From Dendrobium chrysotoxum (Eukaryota; Streptophyta; Magnoliopsida; Asparagales; Orchidaceae), in contig CM034307.1 of the NCBI GenBank assembly GCA_019925795.1, positions 496,001-560,000 of the forward strand: a stretch of 64,000 nt of DNA, in the 5' to 3' direction. How positions within the stretch are numbered: position 1 is the stretch's first letter; each line of letters starts with the position of its first letter. The notes under the pieces were generated by a model. The model was not told the DNA's origin. It was given only the letters and a program-made list of their open reading frames with translations, and did no database searches. Shown here one piece after another: positions 12,201 to 24,200 of the stretch. A program made the translations under genes and the position numbers.

Positions 12201-15200
12201 AGCCGGTAAACCCCCTACGCGCTCACGTAGCGTAGTAGGGAGGGAAACCGGTGCGGCGTTTGCGACGAGGTGGGTAATCCCCGGACCGCTCATGTAGCGT
12301 GAGGGGGACAAAAATAAGTACACATTCGTGGGGAAATCTTTGTGCTCTTTGCAACAGGTGCCCAAGACCCCTAAACGATCATGTAGCGGGCGGGGATTGA
12401 AGAAAATTTGCTGCCGTGGTGTCTACGGACATCTACCTGAAGCACGCACGTCGCGTGGAGGGGAAGGCAGCCTCTTGGTTTTTCCCCTAAACAGGGGAGA
12501 CGCCGGGAGGCTGCCGAAATTTTGTCTGAAAGAGACAAGGACTTGAACAATATTTGGACAGCAAAGAACTTGATTTGGACCAAATGACAAAAAGACTTGG
12601 ATTTATATTTAAACACAAAACAAAGTGATATCTAAGTCTAATTGAAGTGAAATCAAAATGACATTGAACAAACGACATAAGGTTTAACATAAGCTTGGTC
12701 AAAAAGACTAAACTCAAACGAACTTAACATGAACTTGAACTTCATTTGAACATTAAGAGGGAATCATTTGAACATTTAAACTAAAGAGAGAACTTGTGGA
12801 CCAAGGGATTCGTATAGCATCATCCACTCATATTAAATGAGAACACAATGCATGAATGCATATCTCCAATAAGAAACATGATTACTTACAAATAAACAAA
12901 CAAGAAGCCCACATCTCACTCACTAACAAAGAGAAAGATGAATACATAGCTTGATGTCATGCAATGCTGCAGAACCTTCGACTTGTACATAGCCACTGTG
13001 GAACTTGCAGTACTCGTATCAGTTAACCAGCAAGTCTATATAAAGAAGGTTGGGAGCATTACAAGGGGAGCTGTTAGCTGATGTGACCACATATCATACA
13101 AAGAAGACAATAATCTGCCAAAAGAATATGCTTGGAGAAGAGTGTAATGAATGACTTATTCACAGTCAACACCAAATGACTATAACGAATGTAATTGCCT
13201 ATGAGTTGTTGTGGGAAGCTTGCCATACACGGATATAGAAGAATAGTGATAAATGTGGATATCTGTGAGCAGTGGTAAAAGACCCCTTTGCATGAAAACA
13301 GTATATTTATAGGTGGCAATCATCGACTGACAAATAAGTGCAATAGCTTCCCTCTTGAATAACAGTGATGAACAAGTCACAAACCTGAAAATCTCCCTCA
13401 TATCGACATCGATTATTTCACCAATACACTGTGGTCCTTCTGAATGCCGAAAGATATACGTATTTGCAATGGTACCCATAAACATTGAAATATATGCAAG
13501 AATATAATAGTGCCGAATACAAATGATCTGCGAGGATAAATAGACATACAATGACTTATCCGTCAGTGATGCATTGATATGATCGTGAGTAAAGTTTGAA
13601 GATCTAAGATCCCTACAAAGTATGATGAATGTAGAAGTTAAGGATAATTATCCACATCACTGGCAATGATATTATAGACAGTATAGATGTATGTCCCTTA
13701 CAAGAAGAGAAGCTAGATACACAATGTACAAGACGATTAGATGTGTGTGATGAATCTTGAAGCATATATGAGAGTTGTCAGTTCAAGACAGTACCACTGA
13801 TTTCGAAGTACAAGATACCGGCAAGGACGCAGTCATCCAAGGTTGAAATGACCAATCCTTATTTAAGTTAACAACAGAATATGGTGATGATGACATAATT
13901 AGGAGTCACTTATAGATTCCTATACAAGTTCTGAAAAGTGGAAATTAGATCAAATCATCTTCGAAAATGAAGTAAACAAATCTCAATTCGACTAGGTCCA
14001 GAATATGAGGCTGGACAAGATTATTAAGGTTTGCAAGCTCCTTGATGAATGGTGATTATGCATCAAACACGCCATCGAATCTGCAACATCTTTACAAGAA
14101 GACAGAAGGCGTACAAATCTCCAAACAGAACTCCAGCACAACGCCACCGGATCTGCAACCTTCGTACAAGCAGACAGAAGGCGTACAAATCTCCAAACAA
14201 AACTCCAGCACAACGCCACCGGATCTGCAACCTTCGTACAAGCAGACAGAAGGCGTCAACAAGGTACAACGCCACGCCACCGGATCTGGAACCTTCGTAC
14301 AAGCAGACAGAAGGCGTCCACAAGGTACAACGCCACGCCACCGGATCCGCAACTTTCATGCAAGCGGACAGAGGGCGTGTACAAATATTCCAAGAATACC
14401 CCCGCACGTGTGCACTTTAATTTGTATACACATAGGTACATTAAAAGGGGAAAATATAATCATAACCCGCATGGGCCCCGGCGAGCGTATTATTTGTACA
14501 CACGTGACGTCTAGGGATGCTGCGCGGGTCAATCAGTGAATTCTAGTTCGAGCCCGATCCTCCTATACGGGTATATAGGAGTCGACACGGCTCGAACTAT
14601 TAAGTAAATATGCGGTCGCGAGATCGACTGGGATATTTATTTTATATATTCATATTAGGCCTTCAAGGCCTATAATCAAGAGAATTCACTAACAAAGGTC
14701 CGAAGCCTACGAAACCTGATCCTCTGTCGGCAGCTCGATAAAGTGGACAAGGTTCGATCCACAAATGAGAAATAATCCCATCTACCCCGATGATGGCCGT
14801 GTTGATTGTATATCTCAACCGGAGGGGTTCACAAATACTTTTAAATACCTCCCAAAAATCCCAAATTTCACAAAATCCAAAACTCCACAAAACTCCCAAA
14901 ATCCCAAACTCCCTACAAAATCCAATCTTCTGAAAAATCCCAAAATCCAAAAAAATCTTTCCAACTCCAGATATTTAAAAATTGAAATCCAACTATCAAA
15001 CCGCTTAAAGCAAAATCCATCCATCCTCCGCAACAGTTTGCCGAGGTGGACAAGTTAAAATTTACTTCAGCTCGCAAAGAGCTAATGCCTGGTCGAAAAT
15101 ATCACTAGGATCCATTCTCAAACAATCTCCTGCCAGCAAGGACGTGGTACAAGTCCTCTAACCGGCAATTTCGCCGCCAAATGGCACTGCAGGATAAACG

Positions 15201-18200
15201 GTTATGACTCGGGGCTCTCTGAACCAGGTGGTTGCCGCCAAATGGCACCATTATATTATGGTTATGGCCAGAGCCCGTATGTTCCCCAATGGCATCAAAT
15301 CCTTGAGATATGAATCAATAGGATATGATCGATAGGGCATAAAGCCCTCTGTTAGCTAAGGTGGATTCAGATTTGTCCCCTTAGACAAACACTCCCCCCA
15401 GGTCTACAAGGTACTCTTGGACGAAGCAACCCATGGCTGCCGACAAGGATCCTTCTGTCAGGTTGGGTCGACTACCTCCTCTGACTAAGTAGACCAGGGA
15501 CCACGATGGCCCGGGATGACGGAACCATGGGATCTCGATCGGGTCTATCATCCATTCCCCCACCATCCGCTTTAAGTGCAAGATGGTGAAATTTCTAATT
15601 TTAAATATCAACCCTTTTCAATCTCCAAATCCTCCAATCTTCTAAATTCCCAAATTCTCCAACACTTTCAATGTTTCAAATATCTATTGTTGCTACTATG
15701 TGCCAGATACTACGTATCCGTATCTCTACGTATCTGATTGACGACTAGCCTTAATCGAAAGTTCTCTCTCGTTAGTGGTAGGGGTAATTAACTATAGGGG
15801 CTTGCGCCTATAGGAAACCAGAACTCAGATCATAAAGTCCTCACAAAATGAGGGCGAAATCTCTGGGTAGTGTCTTATCTACAAACCCATCTGCCTTCCA
15901 AAATTTACCCCGGAACTTAATTCGTTAAAACTCCCCCCGAAGAAAGTAAACAAGTCGGGAGGAGGCCGGGGCCGAATTTTCGGAGCCCACAGTTTCATAT
16001 TTTATCCAAACATTAATACTTAAAATTCCTTAGAGACCAATTAAAAATTGGGCCTACCAGTCCACTAGGCCAATCCTTAGCCAACTCAATGAAGAGTCAA
16101 TCAAGCTCAGTTCAGTGATAACCGAGTGCATTTAGAAGGCCAAACCAGCCAAACAGGTTGACCGAATAACACACCTAGCTGAACAGAGGGTAGGCGTGAT
16201 CAGGTGGATTTGAGCCCATTTATGTAACGACAAGTTGTGTCAAGAGGATGGAGAACCATTTGAGAAGACTGCTGATTTAGTTGAAAAAGCATAAAGTCGC
16301 CAGGGAATAAGGTTAAGCAACTTGATTTGTTTGGCCAATTAGAATTTAGCCCGACAAGACAAGCCAAGTAGTATTGCTCATGCTTTTGCTTTTCAGCAAT
16401 CTCAGCAGAATTGTTTGTAGTCCCCTCTTGGCAACCACCAATCAACAGGACCATGATCTGAATTAGCCCGATACCAAATGGACGATTAATCAACCCCGAA
16501 TCTCTTACCTATCCTCTCTATATAGGCCCATACGGCTTAGTGACCAAAGGATATTGTTTCATTGCATGAGTGAGAAAGCAGCGAAAACTGTGTGAGAAAG
16601 ATACCTACCAAAGCCTATCAAGTAGATCTCCAACAACCCGAGCAAATGAGAACTTTGAATGGCAGTCAACCTCAACACATCCAATCTACTTTAGGTAGAT
16701 TTTCTTCTGTAGTTTTTATGAACTTAATTTCTTTGCCTTTGTTCTGAATGAAGGGATGATATAAATAGATGCATAATAAATTATCTTGATTCTTCTGATT
16801 TCTTTGTATTAGCATAGATGGATAAATGGAATGAGAATGTGAAGTGTGAGAACTTATTGAAGTGGAAGTGTGAGGTTCAGCATAGTCCCTCCAAGGGATA
16901 AATAATGTAGATTTTATGTGAAGATCAGCATTAATTATTCCTTGTTGGTGTTGTGTAATCCTGCCTATGACACCAACAATATTCTGTGATTTTGATCAGG
17001 TGTTGATGAAGTAAACTATGAAAATGTTAAATTATACTAATGATAAAACTTATGCATGCAAATGCAATTGCTTAGATAATGACTTGGTCGCCTTGAGACG
17101 GAGTAGTTTTGTGACCAGCCAATATGATTTACTTGATAATTTCTTGAACCTACCTTCCTCATCTTTATAGCTCTGTTCATGAAACTACTAATTTGCATTA
17201 TGCTTTTTCCAATGAGGTTATCTTAACTTTTGTTGTTGCTTTACCTTCAAGTGATGGGTTGGGCTTAGGTACCCTTCAAGCCATGAGCGGTAGTTGACTA
17301 GGCCTAGTTGACTAGTTTTGCGTTGTCAGTTAGATGGCTTATCTTGTAATAATTATTACATTGAACTCTGTTGTATAGAAGTTTAAGTGTGGTCATTAAA
17401 TCTTATCAATAGATTGTCTGAGTTTCATCTCCATGTTCTTGCCAAATTGAATTTCTTTGGTCAATTTCTCTTGACATTGAATATGCCAATTTACTCTCTC
17501 TGGTCAACTTTTCTACTCATCCAAAGGCTCAGCACAACTCCACCAATGGTTGAAGCCGATCCATCACTTAGACTATATGGGCCGAGCAGACATGACTATA
17601 AAGCATGAACACTTCAAAATACCTATTGGGTTTTGGTTGGGCACGTGTCAAACATGAACACACCTCTGACACTGTAGAACCTCTTAAATAAAAAGAAGCT
17701 AACCTCTTAAGTAAAAAGAAGCTAAACTCTTAAACATCGAAATGCCTTTTGGTGTAATAGTTGAAATTTCATTAAGAAACTCCATGGTTAAGCGTGCTTG
17801 TGTTGAAGCAATACTGGGATGGGTGACATCCTTGGAAGTTACACCAACGGGGCAAAATAGTGAGGCCATTAGGCCAAAGTAGACGATACCTCGATAATTA
17901 AGAGTTTGAGCTATTACAGAGTGGTATCAGAGCAATAAACTAGCAAGAAGATGAGAACTAAGCGTCATACAAGACAATGTGCTAAGCTATGGGGACCTTA
18001 TATGGGACAAAGTGCTACATGGCAGGTGTAACAGTCCAAACTCTTAACTATCAAGATATTGTCCGCTTTGGCCTAAGAACCTCACGGTTTTGTCCTGTGT
18101 TACGCCGGTTCCCAATGAACCGGCCCAAGCTCCACCGGCCCAAAGGGGGCCGGTCCGGTTTACCTACAGGAGGCGGACTGGTTCCGCCTCCTCTCCTTGT

Positions 18201-21200
18201 TCCGCCCAAACAAGTGGGGTCCCACCCACTTAAGTAAATTCAAAATTCAAAGGAGGGGGCGGCTAGGGCTTTGGGAGGGAAATGAATTAGGAAAGCTTTT
18301 GTATTAGAAGGGGGGAGAGGATTAGGAGGAGGTTAGGTTATGTTTTGTGGAGAATTAGGGTTCTTTGGAGGCTTGGGCTCTAGACAACTTTGTCTAGAGA
18401 TTTTGGAGAGTTAATCTTCCTCTCGAATTGAAGATTATTGTATCGTTTGTTGTTTTTATCCATCGTCTAGTGGAATACCACGTTTGCTTGATTTTCCTAC
18501 AAGTTTTCTCTCATATTTCTACTGTTTTTCCTACTGTTTTGGCTGTTTTCCTGCTGTAGACAGCCCTAGTGTTGCTGTTGGAACTCCGATTTGGACTAGG
18601 TTTGCTTGCGAACTCAAGTATTCCCTTCGGGTTACTTGCGAACTCAAGTATTTCCTATCAAATTGGTATCAGAGCATCGTTTTTGGGACCATCGGCGGCT
18701 GAAATCCAGAAATTTCAGCAAACCTTTGGGCATCCGGAAGAGAACTCCTTGTGATTGTGAAGGAAAAATGGCTGGGAAGAAAGTGGAAGTCTTGGAAGGC
18801 GAAATCGGACAACTGAAATCAGATTTGGAAGGAAAATTTTTTGACTTTCAAAATCAAATCACATCCAACAATGAAAGGTTGGAAGGAAAGTTCACCGTGG
18901 TTGAGGAGATGTTGAAGAAACTAATGGAGATGAAGACAAACCCGGCAACATCAGAAGTAAGAGAGACCATCGACGGCCATGGCATAGGAGGAAATCCGAA
19001 CCCATCTAGGGGAAGGAAAAATCCGGAGGTGGAGATCCTTGAGGGGGAAGACGACATGCCGCCTCTAGAACCGCTCTCTAGGGAGGAGATGAGCCAGGGG
19101 TACGAACGAAGGGGTGCTGATTTTGTGGGGAGAAGGGAAGAAATACATCGCAGGGGTGCTGATTTTGAAGGGAGAAGAGGGGAATACGAGGAAGGGTTTG
19201 GGTACAATCGTCGGAGGGACGATCGGGACACTTGGGGAGCTCCCCCTATTCGAGGAGCGGGAGGATACGGAGGATACCGGGGATACGGAGGAGATCCGAA
19301 GGTGAGGAAACTGAAGATGCCCATCTTTGAGGGCGAGGATGGCCATGGCTGGATCTACAAGGTGGAGCGATATTTTGCCGTCAACGGATTGACGGAGGAG
19401 GAGAAACTGACAGCAGCGGGACTGTGCTTGGAAGGGAAGGCATTGGCGTGGTACCAGTGGCGGGACATGAGGCGACCCATTCGGAGCTGGAGGGAGTTCA
19501 AAGACTGTTTGTTAGAGCGATTCCGAACCAGTCGGGGAGGAGACTTCTACGAGCAGTTCTTTGCTTTGACGCAGGAGGGGACAGTGGCAGAGTTCCGTGA
19601 CCGATTTGAGTACCTAGCTAGCAGACTGGATCGCCTTTCCGAGACTGTGCTCGAGGGGAATTTCATGAAGGGGCTCAAGCCCGAGATCAGAGCAGCTGTT
19701 AGAGTGATGAGACCACACGACTTGGGGGAGGCCATGGAGTTGGCGCAGCTGGTCGAGGACCAAAAGCATCTGGAGAGGGGGGCTCGAGGCAGCAGCTCCG
19801 GGGGGTCCTACAGGATGACGACTACCTTTCTAGCTCCCAAAGGAGCCGCACCGGGGGGTTCACGAGATGTACCGAGAGAGAAGTCTGGAGGAGGAGGGCC
19901 TGGGGGAAATTTTAAGAAACTGACTGAAAAAGAGGTACAGGAGAAGAGGGCCAAGGGGTTGTGTTTTCGATGTGATGAGAAGTACATGCCAGGGCATAGG
20001 TGTAAGGACCGAACTCTTCAGGTTCTCACCGTCTGTGATGACGAGGAAACTGAAGAGGGAGGAGAGAGCGGGATAGTGGATGAGGATGAAGAGAAGCTGC
20101 ATTTGGACCTGGCTGAGGTTTCCCTGAACTCAGTGGTCGGATTCACTACGAATCATACCATGAAGGTGAAAGGGGAGATAGAGGACAGAGCAGTAGTGGT
20201 GTTGATTGATAGTGGGGCCACCCACAATTTTATTTCCACTCAGGTCGTTGACAAATTGGGCGTGAGATTGGTGGATACCGGTAGTTACGGGGTGATGATG
20301 GGTACGGGGAAGGTGGAGAAAGGCCAGGGGATTTGCAGAGGAGTGCTACTGACCATTCAGGGGATCCAGGTGAGGGAAGATTTTCTTCCACTGGAACTTG
20401 GGAGTACAGATATCATACTTGGGATGAAGTGGTTACAGACTTTGGGAGACACCAAAGTGAATTGGGGGGCACTCACGATGGAGTTGACGGTTGATGGGAA
20501 AAAGGTGGTGATTAAGGGAGATGCGGGGCTATCCAAATCCATGGTTTCGCTTAAAACTATGGTGAGGGACATACAGTCGGCAGGTGGAGGATACTTGGTG
20601 GAGCTACACAGTTTGGAGGGAGCTAGATTGGAAGAAGGAGGGGACATACCTCTCTCCGTACAGCCTTTGATTCAGCAGTTCCATGAGGTATTTCAGTCGC
20701 CTCAGGGATTGCCACCGCAGAGGGAGCAGGAGCACGCCATCATTCTGAGGGAGGGAGTTTCACCCATCAGCGTACGACCTTATCGCTACCCCCAGTTTCA
20801 GAAGGATGAGATCGAAAAGCTGATCAAAGAGATGTTGGAGGCCAGCATCATCAGACCGAGCGTCAGTCCTTTCTCTAGTCCGGTACTATTGGTGAAGAAA
20901 AAAGATGGCAGTTGGCGTTTCTGTGTGGACTATAGAGCACTCAACAAGGAAACTGTACCGGATAAGTTTCCTATTCCTGTGATTGATGAGCTGTTGGATG
21001 AATTGAGCGGGACAGTGATCTTCAGCAAGATAGACTTAAAATCAGGATACCATCAGATCCGGATGAAGAAGGAGGATGTGCCTAAAACTGCCTTTCGAAC
21101 TCATGAGGGACACTATGAGTTCCTGGTGATGCCCTTTGGCCTCACCAATGCTCCAGCCACCTTTCAGGCACTGATGAATAAGGTTTTCAAACCTTATCTA

Positions 21201-24200
21201 CGACGATTTGTACTGGTATTCTTCGACGACATTCTTGTCTACAGCAGGACAGAGGAAGAACATTGGGAGCATCTAAAAAAGGTATTAGAAGTGCTGCAGG
21301 CGCACCAGTTGAGGGCCAACTTGAAGAAGTGCTGCTTTGCACAGGCCAGTGTAGAGTATTTGGGCCACGTGGTATCGAAGGAAGGAGTCGCAGCAGATCA
21401 GTCTAAAATTGAGGCCATGTTAAAGTGGCCAGTGCCAAGAAATCTAAAGGAGTTGAGGGGATTTCTAGGACTGACAGGTTACTACAGGAGGTTTGTCAAG
21501 GGATACAGCACCATAGCATGGCCACTCACGGAGCAGCTAAAGAAGGATGGATTCTTATGGGGGGAGGCAGCCACCGCAGCATTTGAGAGTTTGAAGAAAG
21601 CTATGACTACGGTACCGGTTCTAGCCTTGCCAGATTTCACCCAGACTTTCATAGTGGAGACGGATGCGTCCGGATACGGATTGGGGGCCGTACTTATGCA
21701 GAGTCGTAGGCCCATTGCCTATTTCAGCCAGGTGTTGACTGCTCGAGCCAGGTTGAAGTCAGTCTATGAGAGAGAATTAATGGCCATCGTTCTGGCCATC
21801 CAGAAGTGGCGACCTTACCTACTCGGGAGACATTTCATCGTCAGGACAGATCAGCGGAGTTTGAAATACCTACTGGAGCAGCGAATGGTTACGGAGGAGC
21901 ATCAGAGGTGGCTGTCCAAGTTGCTAGGGTATGATTTTGAGATTCAGTATAGACCAGGGGTGGAGAATAAGGCAGCTGATGCCTTGTCCAGGTGTATGGG
22001 GGAGCTGCAGACAGTGACGCTATCTGTCCCTTTGATGCTTGATTGGGAGGCCATCAGAGAAGAAAGTGCTAGGGATGAGGCACTGGGGAAGATCAGGACA
22101 GGATTGCTGAAGGAAGAGGGTAGCCACCCAGGGTACTCATTGGAGGGAAACAAACTGCTGTATCAGGGGAGGTTTGTGATGCCCCGGACCTCGATCCACA
22201 TCCCGAATTTGCTCCAGGAGTTTCATGGAAGCTCGGTGGGGGGCCATTCAGACGTGCAGAAGACATACAGAAGGCTAGCTGCGGAGCTGTATTGGAAGGG
22301 GATGCGTAAAGATGTAGAAGAGATGGTAGCCAGATGTGATATCTGTCAAAGAAACAAATACATGGCTATGTCGCCGGGAGGACTACTACAGCCGTTGGCT
22401 CTACCGGGACGGGTATGGGAGGAGATATCCATGGACTTCATAGATGGGCTGCCCCGTTCAGAAGGGTTCACGGTGATTTTAGTGGTGGTGGACAGATTGA
22501 GCAAGTATGCTCATTTCATCCCCCTCCGACACCCTTACACAGCGGTGACAGTGGCTTCAGTTTTCATCAGAGAAGTGGTCAGGCTGCATGGAGTGCCAGA
22601 AGCGATAGTATCAGATAGAGACAAGGTGTTCCTCAGCCATTTTTGGAGGGAGTTATTCAGGTTACAAGGAACAGTTCTGAAGAGGAGCACAGCTTATCAC
22701 CCACAGACAGATGGCCAAACGGAAGTAGTCAACAGGAGTCTGGAGACTTACCTGAGGTGCTTTGTGTCAGAGACACCTAAGCTATGGGCCAAGTGGTTAT
22801 CATGGGCAGAGTATTGGTACAACACATCATTTCATTCTGCTTCACAGATGACCCCATTCAAGGTATTGTATGGACGGGATCCCCCTCACCTGGTGCACTT
22901 TGGGAGTGGCAGTACCCCAGTTTCTTCAGTTGAGGAGTATTTAGAGGAGAGAGATAGGGTGCTAGAAGAGTTGAAGAGGCATCTACTGAGAGCTCAGCAA
23001 ATTATGAAAAAACAGGCTGATGGGCATAGGAAGGACATCCAGTTTAAAGTGGGGGAGAGGGTGTTCTTGAAGCTCCGACCCTATCGACAGAAGACAGTCG
23101 CTAACAGGAGGAATGAGAAGCTGGCCCCAAGGTACTTTGGACCTTACGAAGTGCTGGAGAAGATCGGAGCAGTAGCATATCGGTTGAAACTACCACCCAC
23201 AGCGACTATACATCCAGTTTTTCATGTATCACAGTTGAGAAAGGCCATTGGGGAGTACTGGGCCAACCCTGAGTTACCGCCGACACTTACTGAGGATTTG
23301 GAGGTGGTTCTGGAACCCTTAGAACTGATGGGGGTTCGCCATAGAGAGGAGGGGACGAAGGAAGTGTTGATCAAGTGGAAAAATCTTCCGGACTATGAGG
23401 CCACGTGGGAGCCATACGAGAGGGTGAAACATCAGTTTCCAGATTTTCACCTTGAGGACAAGGTGATTCTTTGGGAGGGCGGTATTGTTACGCCGGTTCC
23501 CAATGAACCGGCCCAAGCTCCACCGGCCCAAAGGGGGCCGGTCCGGTTTACCTACAGGAGGCGGACTGGTTCCGCCTCCTCTCCTTGTTCCGCCCAAACA
23601 AGTGGGGTCCCACCCACTTAAGTAAATTCAAAATTCAAAGGAGGGGGCGGCTAGGGCTTTGGGAGGGAAATGAATTAGGAAAGCTTTTGTATTAGAAGGG
23701 GGGAGAGGATTAGGAGGAGGTTAGGTTATGTTTTGTGGAGAATTAGGGTTCTTTGGAGGCTTGGGCTCTAGACAACTTTGTCTAGAGATTTTGGAGAGTT
23801 AATCTTCCTCTCGAATTGAAGATTATTGTATCGTTTGTTGTTTTTATCCATCGTCTAGTGGAATACCACGTTTGCTTGATTTTCCTACAAGTTTTCTCTC
23901 ATATTTCTACTGTTTTTCCTACTGTTTTGGCTGTTTTCCTGCTGTAGACAGCCCTAGTGTTGCTGTTGGAACTCCGATTTGGACTAGGTTTGCTTGCGAA
24001 CTCAAGTATTCCCTTCGGGTTACTTGCGAACTCAAGTATTTCCTATCATCCTGTTGGTGTAACTTCCCAATAGATCACCCATCCTAGAATTATTCAGGGA
24101 TGAGCACACTTAACTGCAGAGCTTCTTAATGAAATTCTAATCATTACACCAAAAGGCGCATCGATGTTTAAGAGTTTAGCTTCTTTTAATTAAGGGGCTT

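Larger units (their letters stand above)
18098..24048 (+). mobile_element. Intact, young Ty3/gypsy chromovirus retrotransposon (Gypsy-1)
   Basis: 5951 bp with two 563-bp LTRs that I read as identical, 5-bp target duplication TCCTG (18093-18097, 24049-24053), PBS, one long gag-pol frame and polypurine tract. Inserted in the LTR of the nested Cassandra-like element, antisense to KIN-8B. Identical LTRs mean that insertion is recent on an evolutionary scale, and the undamaged frame means it may still be autonomous. Confidence 0.96.

Noticed and set aside
13074..13551. Minus-strand ORFs of 81 and 123 aa in intron 6
   Set aside because: Hydrophobic, low-information peptides without known motifs. 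Likely chance.
14077..14403. Possible CRISPR-like array
   Set aside because: Units are contiguous tandem repeats without unique spacers, in a plant intron. The same reasoning applies to the arrays at 4376, 8769 and 12087.
14042..14539. Overlapping long ORFs (up to 165 aa) on both strands with a repeating peptide
   Set aside because: They arise because the 72-bp DNA repeat is a multiple of three and lacks stops. Six frames are open at once and there is no known domain.
17776..17840. A genuine 5S rRNA gene
   Set aside because: Only the 3' part of 5S resembles it, it is diverged, and it lies within an LTR with a PBS directly after. No terminator-bounded 120-bp gene is present.
18606..18767. 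Gag-pol start inside the 5' LTR (ATG at 18606)
   Set aside because: It would include LTR end and PBS codons. The ATG at 18768 gives the start shared with Gypsy-3 (M..K..EALEGE).
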